A stretch of DNA of 64,000 nucleotides from Lobosporangium transversale. Taxonomy: Eukaryota > Mortierellomycota > Mortierellomycetes > Mortierellales > Mortierellaceae. The translations under genes and the position numbers were made by a program. Positions 24,233 through 34,700 of this stretch are shown here, one piece after another (position 1 is the first letter of the stretch; the number at the start of each line of letters is the position of its first letter). The stretch is from assembly GCF_002105155.1 (NCBI RefSeq), contig NW_019028980.1:1240001-1304000 (forward strand), read 5' to 3'. The notes beneath the pieces are model-generated. The model saw only the letters and a program-made list of their open reading frames with translations. It did no database searches and was not told the DNA's origin.

Positions 24233-25239
24233 TTACACGCGCTTTCTACGGCTTGCTTCTGCGACTTCCTTCTTCAATGGTCCAGGACCGGCTCTCTTGG
24301 AGTTGCGATCACCAGGGAAGACAACATTCATCCTGTGGCCCTTGAAGTCATAAAGCTGAATGCCCTTCTCGGGCAATTTGCCGTTCTTGACGCCCTGGAT
24401 GGTTACATCAGCGCAGCTGAGATGAAAAAAATAAAATAAAATAAAATAAAATTAATTAGAAACAGAAATTCATTGAACCAATAGGAATCAAAATAATTAC
24501 TCCACACGCAAAAAAGAAAGGAAAAAGAAAAAGGAGGAGAGAGACTTACTTGTGGTAGAACTGAGGAATCAAGGCAGCAGTCCAGCTCCAGACGAACAAG
24601 CATTGACCGGGCTTGTTGCAGGAAGGAACGTTATCGGGGATTCTGACGGGCCATTCATAGACAGCATCGGGGCAGGTCTTGGAGTAGGTTGCAATGAGAT
24701 GGTAGGTTCTGCCGTTGTTGTACGAGAGAGAGAACTCGCACAAGCCACCACCATGACGAGCCTGAGGGATTGACTTCTTGGGCAAGCGGCTGGCATCACG
24801 GATCGCTGAGGTCCAGAAACGGACAGGGACGAGTTGACCAGCCTTAAGAGCTGTTTTTGTTTAAAAATAAAAAAAGTGTTGTTTTTGGTAAGACATTTGC
24901 TAACCATTTGGGTAAATGGAATGTGATACAAAGAGCACAGCAAAAAAGAAGTTGTTTATGCGCCTTTTTTTTTTTTTTTTGTGTATTTTTGTAATTGTTT
25001 GTTTCCTTACGGGTAACAGGGCCCCTTGGGTATCCACCGCAAGGATACTTGAATCCACGGGAGCCGATGAACTCGTGAATTCTCCAATTGAAGTGCTTGG
25101 TGCCATATCCACCACGGGGAGGAGGATAGAGCAAGGCCATGTGGGCCTCTGCAGTGTTTTCAGGAAGGATGGAGGCCCCCAACAACAGAAGGGCTAGGCA
25201 CAAGAGCCAAGATGTATGGAATGATGCGAATGCCGCCAT
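24233..25239 (-). CDS. Secreted LPMO-like copper protein (lytic polysaccharide monooxygenase fold)
   Basis: Exons on the minus strand are 25239-25011, 24850-24550 and 24416-24233 (714 nt, 237 aa). A signal peptide of about 32 residues (hydrophobic core LLCLALLLLG) would be cleaved at TAEA, leaving His as residue 1 (HMALLYPPPRGG). A second His lies in ARHGGGLCEFSLSY, which resembles the HxGGGxC region around the second copper-binding His of AA10/AA11 LPMOs. A third block, CLFVWSWTAALIPQFYHNCADVTI in two overlapping parts, resembles the C-terminal core with the axial Tyr/Phe. The known role of the fold is oxidative cleavage of chitin or other glycans outside the cell; some relatives are copper-handling instead. 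The exact family is uncertain. It ends in a basic tail (ASRKRV). Introns follow GT-AG rules and all phases agree. Confidence 0.78.
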
Positions 25240-26899
25240 TTGTTTATGTTGTTGCGGTATTATTGATGATGAATTGACTATGGTGATGGGTAGAGGGGGA
25301 AAGGTACGGGTTGTCGGATGTTGATGATGTTGATGAGGGATGTGTGAATGGGACCTTATTCAAAGTATGAAAGTGAGTGGTCGTTAGAAAGTCAAGGGAA
25401 AAAAGAAAAGAAAAAGAAAAAGAGACGCCGAGAAGGCAGGAATGGGTTGATGGATGAGATGAGTGAAGAAAAGAAAAGAGAAAAGAAAAAAAAAAAAAAA
25501 AAAAAAGAGAGAGAGATGTTTGTTCGGTCTAACGTTCTTTTATAGCATCAAGGTTTTTTTAAAAATGTTTATTCTATTTTATTTTATCTGCGAGATATTT
25601 TATTGGGGATGGATGGATGGGTTACACTGGAGACCTTACCTCATGTATGCATGCAAACAAATTAAACATGTTTTTATTTGAGCAAAAGAAAAAATTAAGG
25701 CCAAGAATAGACGGAGAAAAACCATTGGAATGAAAAAGAAAAAAGCAAAAAGGAGACAGTGGGGGGTCCAGGTCAAAAGTCAAAGTGTCCAGATGCTTGT
25801 CCCATACACAAGAAAGATGTAAATTAAATGGATGTAAACATATAAACATGTAAACATGGGATATTTTTACCATTACAATTAAGCAATTCTCGAACCATAA
25901 ACGATTAAACAATTAAAATAAGCCAACAACGAATCGGCGTGAACGGTCAGAACGGGCGTCAATGGCGTGGAATAAAAAAAAAAAAAGAAAAAGACAGGGT
26001 CCAGACAAAAATATACATATATATATACAACATTGTAAATAACTTATCTGGTATGGTTCTGTATTATCAGCTACATGTTCAATCTCATCCTTCATCAAGC
26101 CAGTTGTACTCCACCCTTTTATTTTATTTTATTTTGCTCTCTCTATCTGTCTCTCTTCTATGCTAGAGATGATTGCAATATGTATGAATCAGAAAGATTG
26201 TTGGCTATGATTCCATTCCCCCTGATGACCGTAGCTGTCTACAAAATGAAAAAAATGATGATTGATTCCTTCATCATTCGACCATTTAACATCATCTTTG
26301 ACCTCATGCTCTCTTTTTCAAAAAAAAAAAAAAAAAAAAAAATAGCTCATTACAGACATTGTAGCCTGTAAAAAAAAAAAAAAAAAAAAAAGAGCATGGT
26401 GTTCGTTGGTCTTTGTTTTTTCTAGATCTCCATTCTCAAGGTCATTTTATTCTTCTTCTTCTTTTTCATGATTAACCACGAGAGATGGAAGATGCTTTTG
26501 TTGAAAAATAATGAGCGGCTCCTTTCTGCTTGACACTGCCTTCGTTCAATTATCAATGTTCCATCCTAGAGGCTTTTTTTTTTGGGATGGATTATTTGTA
26601 CTTTGGCACTAGTAGGCACTATTTTGATCGAAAAAAGGGGTGATGGATTCAAACTAAAAAAGGAACTTTGGAGGTCGCAGGCACAAGCTTCTTTTTTGTG
26701 TGACCCCATGCAAAGGAGCTGTAGAAGTCTTTGTGCACGTTAAACATGTCCATGTCAATGCCCAAGCCTAGTCTGTGTAATTATAACTATTTCGTGTACA
26801 GTGTCTATCTTTATCTTTTGCTTTAGTCTGATATCCATCATTTCTATATAACAAACAACACTTTTTTCCCTCTTTTTGTTTTATATATACAATATGCAA

Positions 26900-26935
<36 letters not shown>

Positions 26936-28075
26936 GGTAACCTATTACTTGCTAACCTACTAGCCTACTATGCTTCTCTAGAAGGAAAAAGAAAAGTGAG
27001 CAAAAAGATAAGAATGAAGGGGGATTGGGAAAAGGGGCAGAGGTGGAGAAATATAAATCGATGAACAACGTTTTGTTCTTGTCATCCAATGCAGGGTCAG
27101 ACAAAATGACGAACGCGTTCACTCTCCAGCCTCAAGTCCTCCAATCTTCAGTTGTCAGACTTCTCCCCCCTTGTTCTTTATTTTAGCTTTTCTATGCTAC
27201 TGAGGATGTCCTCCTTACAAGTTCAGCAGCCATTTTGTTTCTGTCTCGTAACACGTGTGTAGGGGGAATGTGTAGAGCTGTACATTGATGCGTTTTATTT
27301 TTACTCTTATTTTTCCGTATGCTGCTTGCTTTAATGAGTGATTTTATTTTTTTTAATCGGATAAAAGGAGTGATCCACGTGCCCACTGAAATGAATGGTC
27401 GATAACTATGGCATTGAAATATATAGCCTTTAGAGGTGATAAATCGTAGTCCATACATGACAACAACCATGATGTCTTCACAGATGGAAACAGAAAGAGA
27501 TAAAGTCTCAGGAAACACAATGTTGCAGGCATTTTGCAACTTGCATTTAAGAAAAGAAAAAGAAGAAAGGGAAGTAACATGTAATTGAACAACCGTGAAT
27601 GTTGCCAATATTGAGTTTACAATAGGTATTGGCAAAGCATGTGACACAAGAAGAGTGCCGCAGTCAGTAAATCATCCAGGGTCCTATTCGGATTAAAAAG
27701 CTGATCTTACAATGATGATCTACTGATAAGAGATAGCACTCCCTCCTGCTGCCAATACCAATACCAATACCAATGCCAATGCCAATGCCAATGCCAATGT
27801 CAATGTGGCTACCCACTGTGGTACATGTGGATTCTGTAAGAGAAAGAAGGGGCTCATCTCATCTCATCCTCCAGCCCGTTATGGCGTAAAAGGATCAAAT
27901 GTGCTCTCATCTCCTGCCACGCGGCAATTCTTTCTTTTCGCCACCATTTTTTTTTCTTTTTTCTTTTTTCTTTTTTATTCAGCCCCGATTAACCAAAAAG
28001 TTCATGCGGGGAAAGAGTTGTTCATTTTACATTCAACAAAGCATTCTCTTCTCCATTCCTTCTTTCCTTTCCACA

Positions 28076-28110
<35 letters not shown>

Positions 28111-28335
28111 AAACAATTACGCGTACTACAATTGATTGTTCTTTTTTCACGATCACTTTTTTTTTTTTTTTGTATTCCAAAAGTCCCATGTACATGCGCA
28201 ACCTTCCTTCTCTCTGAGCCCCTCTCTCGCACCCTCTGAGCCCTTTTCCTTTCCTTTTTCTTCTCCTCCATTCTTCCTTCCTTCCTGTGTGTGTATGCTG
28301 TGTTGCATTGTGCTGTGTTTGTCTATAGAAGTCAA
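25240..28335. other. 3.1 kb gene-free region rich in homopolymers
   Basis: Contains runs of A (25490-25506, 26320-26341, 26370-26391, 26901-26934) and T (28078-28103, 28158-28171), and A/G-rich DNA 25390-25515 upstream of the LPMO-like gene. ORFs here translate to Lys, Phe or Ser runs. An unbroken 151-codon minus-strand ORF at 27192-27647 has no motif. A pyrimidine-rich stretch at 28240-28290 may be the promoter/leader of the next gene. No RNA gene recognised. Confidence 0.6.
27752..27805. repeat. Hexanucleotide microsatellite CCAATA/CCAATG
   Basis: About eight copies of a 6-base unit, first as CCAATA, then as CCAATG, in the gene-free region. It contains repeated CCAAT words, which are CBF/HAP binding sites when placed in promoters; whether this matters here is unknown. 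Confidence 0.8.
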
Positions 28336-29172
28336 ATGTCACCTCATGTTCATACCAACTCTACTTCAACATTCAGCCCTCCTCCTACCCCAACTCCTTC
28401 TCCTGGACCCTTGAGTTGCCTCAACCAAATCTCTCCCCCATCTTCTCCTACCAACATGAACATGGCCTCTACGACCACAAATGCTACTGCCACTGCCACC
28501 GCTACTGCGACCATAGCCTCTTTAATGACTAGAGCTACAGGAACAGTCAAAAAACGTTCACGGCCTCAGGAAGAGTTTGCACAACAGGCGCGTAAAAAAG
28601 TCGCAGGGGAACTCATCACCTTTGAGTAAGTTTTTTTTTTTTTTACAAAAAAAAAAAAAAACATTAATGGGTGAATGGTAAATGTAAGGGGCGAGGAAAT
28701 AGGGGGGAGGGCGCAGAATAGAGAATAATAGGGGAGCAGAGTTCTTTCCCAGCCCTTGAATGAACAGGGCAAGGGAAGAACAAGGCAAAGCATGACAGAA
28801 CAACACTGAGCTGAGCTGGGCTGGACTGCGCTGGACTGCGCTGGTCTGGGCTGGGCTGAACTAGACTGAACCAAGTCTTGCCTTGAGCCTCACAGTTGAA
28901 TTATAATTACCAATTCTCGTCTTTGGTCCAAGATTCTCTCATCAATTCATGAATGGCGATTGCAAAATTAAAAAAGGAAGGAAAGAAGCACTAACACTTT
29001 AAAATATTATCCATCTTTTTTTATTGTTTTCACTTTTACTAGTTTTCAGTCGCTTTCATTAAGCAATCCTGATGGATCGGCAATACAAAATAACATTCAT
29101 GGTACGGGATCATATCTTCAGATATGTCCTCCAGTTCAACAACAAAGTCCTCAGATACAACCGCTACAGTCA

Positions 29173-29207
<35 letters not shown>

Positions 29208-30957
29208 GTTAGAAGATTATCGTAGAGTCAACTTCTTTCAGCAACAACAGCAGCAGCAGCAACAACAACAGCAACAGCAACAGCAGCAGCAGCGTGGTCG
29301 TGCTAAAAGCAGTCCAGCTGGACCCCTCTCAACAAGAGGTCAAGGATCTGTAATATCAGCGGCGTATCCATCTCAACAACATCAGCATCAGTCTCAGCAT
29401 CAACATCATCATATAGATACCACAGTCATAAATCCGACCGGTGTTCCGTCTCCACCATTGTCATCGCCGAATTCTCCATCAATCCCTGTACCTCCGACCT
29501 CACTTGATACGATGATGATAATGATGATGGACGATAGTAAGCTTGATATGGCGAGTCAGGAGCAATCTCAAAGACAAAGAAATGGTAGCGATGATCCGAT
29601 GACAGAGGTTGTAAGTGTACCGTCTCCACCATCTTCATTATCATCATCAGAGGTCAAAGTCCTAAATTTGAGACAGAGGAAATGGAACAGTGTCAGAAAA
29701 GAATGGCAGGAGTGGCACGAAGTCCAGGCGACCCATACTCCAGACTCTTCATCTATCACCGCACATTTGCAAGCATCGGCCTCTGATGGTAAGTCCATAA
29801 GCAGTGGTCGTAATAATATGGGAATGAACAACTGCATATGCACTGGCTAATGAAGAAGGATGTCTTTATTTTTATTTAAAGGCGTTCGAACCAAACTCAC
29901 AACGGATCAGAGTATGTCTGAACAATGGACTGGCAAGGAACGCTCGTATGAAAGTCCACCAACGATGCCTTGTTTTTCGTCATCTGGAGGTAGTCTTGGT
30001 CGTCAACGATCATTCCATGGAGCGGAAGAAAAACCTAAACCGGATTCCCATGGAGATCAAACTACCGACTCACGAAGCTCATTTGGTGCTAGGGCAAGAT
30101 CGTTCAGCGAGACCAATATTTATCCGTATCCTCAATTGCAGCATCAAACCCAAGGCGAGCAGCAACAGCAACAGCAACAAGAGCAACATAATCCGTACAT
30201 TTTACCACAGCATTCACAGCCAACTTCCTCATATTATCAATCACTAATACATCAAAGAGTGGACCAAGCCTCTGGACAATCATCGAATGGGCACCAACAA
30301 CAAACAGATCGCATGCGGCCTGGGCCATCAAGCAATATTCATCATCAACACGCTTTGATGGGTCTGTCTATGACATCTATGGACGGAACCATGAACATTC
30401 CTAGTGATCGTTTTTCGAGGCTGACATCCAATTCATCAGCCTCTGCATCTGTATCTGCATCGGGGTCAGCATCAGCATCGCCTGTGGCATCGTTATCGCC
30501 AGTGCATGCTGGTCCTCAGTCAATGTCGATGTTGTCATCGCCTTCGCCATCATCATCTTCTCAAGGCGTAAGAGCAGAAGAGACGGGCACGCCGTCATGG
30601 AATCAGCAACTGCCTAGGTCACAGAACTTATACCACGAGAGCTATAGCAACAGCGTGACGGTAAGAAATGGAAATTATGGACGAAGTAGTCCAGTAAACA
30701 TGTATACGCATTACGGACAACAGCAACAGCAGCAACATCAATACTATGGCTATCATCATCAAAGCCACCAAGAAGATGTATCAATGGGAGAAGAAGCAAG
30801 TTTACGGTCCACGATGCCCTCGCGGTCATCATCCCCGGCGCCATGTTTATCAATGGCTCAGACAGTTACTCGACCTTTGAGCATTTCGTTTTCTCACCTC
30901 GCAGGAGCCAACATGCTCGGTAATCTGTCCGAGCATGACGATGATATGGAGCTCTGA
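28336..30957 (+). CDS. Glutamine-rich low-complexity protein, function unknown
   Basis: Exons 28336-28625, 29043-29788 and 29882-30957 (2112 nt, 703 aa). Donors are GA|GTAAGT and TG|GTAAGT; acceptors are TACTAG and TTAAAG; phases agree. I do not recognise the family. It starts MSPHVHTN. Exon 1 ends with a short basic, probably helical stretch (QQARKKVAGELITFEDF). Exon 2 has two Gln tracts near residues 140 and 165, a His/Gln stretch and a second ordered-looking helix LRQRKWNSVRKEWQEWHEV near residue 310. The rest is Ser/Pro/Gln-rich with an acidic C-terminus (HDDDMEL). Composition resembles fungal transcription or signalling regulators with disordered activation regions; that is an inference from composition only. 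No DNA-binding domain is visible. Confidence 0.75.
28803..28862. repeat. GC-rich minisatellite in intron 1 of the Gln-rich gene
   Basis: Imperfect 5- and 10-base units of the form GCTGG(A/T/G)CTG(C/G)(G) repeated about six to ten times. It stands out from its AT-rich surroundings. Confidence 0.7.
29175..29295 (+). repeat. CAG/CAA tracts encoding polyglutamine
   Basis: Two tracts, about 29175-29208 and 29240-29292, of mixed CAG and CAA codons within exon 2 of the Gln-rich gene, separated by a short sequence encoding EDYRRVNFF. Shorter CAG/CAA tracts occur at 30160-30182 and 30718-30737. Confidence 0.9.
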
Positions 30958-31694
30958 TTTTTTTTTTTATCATTATATTTGCTTTCTCATTCTTTGTATT
31001 GTACATAGGTAGCCTTTTTTTTTTTTTTTTTTTTTTTTTGTATGCTCCATGTAAACAGCTTTTCAATTGTCTCCCATCTTTGTAACACTAGACTTTTTAT
31101 TTTTATTTCTTTATTTATTATATATTTACCTTACCCATCTCAACTAAATATATAACAAAGAGATATTCTTTCGTATACCATTGGTGTCTACATTTACATT
31201 AGTCAATGCTGACTGTGAGAACGTGAGAATTGGTGAATCAAATAGCGGCGTGAGTAAAGTTTAAAAAAAACTTTTTTTTGATAATGAAGCAGTATCGCTT
31301 ACGACTTTTACTGCAGGATCTTGAAAGAAAGCTACCCCGGAACACGATCTACTTGAAAGACTGTATGACGTGAAAGGATTCGTGTCTGGGGCACTTTGTT
31401 TAGATGGTGTAGAAAATATTTCTAGAGGCGCAAAGGTCGAGGTTTGTGCATAACATCATTACTTCTCACCTTAAATATCTTTTGTTTACAGAGTTCATGC
31501 TGGAGTTCAGAGAAACTTTTTACAGAACGTTTGTATCATTGAAGGCCTGGTACTGAGGGAATAGCAGCCTGGCAAGTAAACCATATAGCTATCTTATTGT
31601 AGAAATGAGATAAATAACTAAATAACTAAAAACTGTGAAAGCATGGAAACCTCACTCTACTAGTCCGACATGTATACTCCTCTCATGGTGCTGA

Positions 31695-31784
31695 TCAGTT
31701 ACTATCAGATTTGATGTTTAAACCACTTAGGATGAAATGTGCATCTCCACACTTGTCGCATTCGCTACATTTGCTACAAATGAA
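31695..31784 (-). pseudogene. Conserved tail reading frame beyond the copy 4 stop codon
   Basis: Past the TAA at 31787-31785 the same frame stays open for about 29 codons, with the Cys cluster CSKCSECDKCGDAHF and the same final residues KSDSN and stop as copy 5. Copy 5 has CAA (Gln) at the codon where copy 4 has TAA. Confidence 0.7.
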
Positions 31785-34700
31785 TTAATATCCCTTACTT
31801 TCTCCACTTTTAGGCCTTGCTCTGACCCTGTCCCTCTTTGAGGTCGTATCCAACACATTGCTTTCCACTTCTCCGGTCCTAGGTAGCGTAGATGTCGCTG
31901 TATTGGTCTCATAGCTTGCTTTTTTAGAAGTCGGGCACTGCACTGGGTCACCAACAGCTTCATGTTGTTCCAAAAGCTTTCTGTTAGCTTCACTCAACCC
32001 AGATACATCTCGAATGTTTACTTTGTGAGCGTTAAAAGGCTGTTGCTCCGTGCTCCACTTCAGTCGGATATGGCACTGGCCATACTCATCCTTAACAATC
32101 CGCCACATCCGGATAGAGCCACCTTCATATGCTGTTACTAGAAAGTGACCTTCTCCGGTAACATTCCATGCAAGGCTTGTAATACCTTTGTATATATTCG
32201 GGAGAACAGCCAAGCACTGGGCTAACTTTGCGTCCCATAGTTGTACAACTGTATATTCACCAAGTGAGGCGAAGTACTGGCCATCGCTAGAATAAGAAAA
32301 GCTTATACGTCCGGCATGTCCTTCAAGTATATGTAACACCACCCCTGATTCTGTATCCACCACGCTAATTGATCCACTATAAGCCCCAACAGCCACCAGC
32401 TGGCTGGATGGTGAGAATGCAATGAATCGTTGTTGACAATCGAAATTCGTTTCGGAACAAAGCTCGCCTGTTTCTGCATTCAGTAGCTGGAGGATATTGT
32501 CGTTCTGAATCAGTGCTATCTTCTGGCTGTCAGGCGAGTAAACCATTGAATGACTGCCCCTAAACTCATAAAGATAGTTCCCTGAATGCGCTACCCAGAC
32601 TTTGACTATATCACCTTGACCGCGACAAGTAATCTGGCGACCACAAGGTGAGAATAATATATCCCACAAATCGCCCCCATACTGCAAAGTACACACGAGC
32701 TTTTCAGCTTGTGTGTCCCATACATCTACTTGTCCACTTTTATAGCCAATTGCAATTTGGTGGCCAACTGGTGAAATATCAAAGGCATTGATCTCATCGC
32801 TTTTGGCTTGTGATTCCAAGACAAGGGCAGGCTGGCCTGTTCCAGTATCCAGAAGGTGAACACGATGATCACTGTAGTCATAAAATGCAAGCAGCTGACC
32901 ATCAGATGAATACTTGATGCCAAATGCTTTGTTTTTCAAGGCGCGAACACATTGTCCTGTTCGACTATCCCATACACGCACTGTACCGTCATCGTAACTG
33001 CATGTGGCCATGTACTTCCCATCCGGTGAAAGCCTTGGTGTGTCGATATCAGATATATGACCATAGGACACATGTCTAGATTGGCCTGATTGTGTGTCCC
33101 ACAGTCGTATCGTTCCATCTTCGCTGAATGATGCAAGCTGATGGTTGTTTGGCGAATATGTCACATCACATATCATGTTAGGGTGAGCATAAAGTGCGTT
33201 TAGTTGTCCTGATCGAGCATCAAAAATGCGTACTCTATGGTAATAAGCTATAGCTATCTGTTCTCCATTTGGTGAATATTTCAAGCATTTGATGTAAGTG
33301 GTATGGCCTTTAAAAGTATAGATGACTTCTCTTGTTTGCATATTCCACTGATATGCTGCATCCATGGAAAACGTAGTGGCATATTTCCCATCAGGTGAAT
33401 ACTGAATACCCTTAACGGATTGTCCTTTATGCCACAAAGTCCACTTCTTCTGACCAGACCTAGCATCCCATACATCTAGTGACCTACTGTCGTCATAGCG
33501 AGTGATGATCTCCTGGCTGTTAGGTGAATATACAATTTGCAAGAGTTGAGATTCCATATCTTGGAGTATCAGAATGAGCTCTCCTGATACCGCATCCCAT
33601 AGCCGCACTATCTTGTCTTCGCCTCCAGTTGCAATCTGCTTCCCATCTGGCGAATACACCACGCTTTTCACCGCACCAGTATGGCCCTCTAATGTGTATT
33701 TGATTGTGCCTGACTTGGTATCCCACAGATGTACTGGTCCATCCTTGCTTCCTGAGACGAGATGATTTCCATCAGGTGAGTATACTACACATTCGACAGT
33801 GCCTGCATGGCCTTCTAACTTATGAACTTCTACCCCTGATATTATATCAAACACATAAACCACACTGTCGCCTCTGTACCATATGGCAATGTGTCTACTG
33901 TCTGGGGAGTATGTAAAATTGATGGAGCGGCTTTCGTACTTATTGATCCCCAAAGTCATACACTTCTCCCATGTCAGAGTATCATATATGCTGACATGGC
34001 TCTTTTCGATGTCACGATTATACACAGCTGCAGCTAATGTCTTGCCATCAGGCGAGTATGACCCTTTCTCTGCATTCCCCTCTTCTTTCAGGAATGCCCA
34101 TTCTCCAAACTGTACACCTGACATCTTTGCTCCACTCAGATCTGCCTTCTGAAGCCAACAGCCTCGAAGATCGACTTTTCTCAAGTCTGCTCCTTGTAGT
34201 TGAGCACTATCAAATATACCATGGCTAAGGTCGGCTCCTGGGATCTGGATACCTCGCAAGTCTGCTTCGCTGAACGACTCTCTTGCTCGGACCAGTATCG
34301 TCATTGCATTTGCTGCTGCTATCCGCCATCTCTTGTCGCTCTTCGATAGCTCAACATACTCATACAGCTGCTGCTTGAACTTTGGTTCAATCTCAACACG
34401 CTCTTTCAGGAACTCAAGGATCGATGGCTCATCCACAAAGCTTCTCCACACCAAAGGTGATGTCTCATCTGCTTTTGTTGAGTCAAGTTCATCCCCATAT
34501 GCTTTAATCCCTTCCACTTCAAAGCTGAATACAGAGCTGACACTCTGTCGGCGACATTTCAGTGCTGTTGCTGCTACTGTATCACCTGCAGCCGTATTCA
34601 TCTCTTTCCGTGGTTCGAACATCGCTCGTACCACACAGTACTCCAGAATAGACCGATGCACAAACCGATACTGATTGCCTGTACGGCTCAGAGGTGATGC

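Noticed and set aside
27192-27647. 151-codon ORF on the minus strand
   Set aside because: No motif, no splice structure, no family resemblance; lies in AT-rich gene-free DNA.
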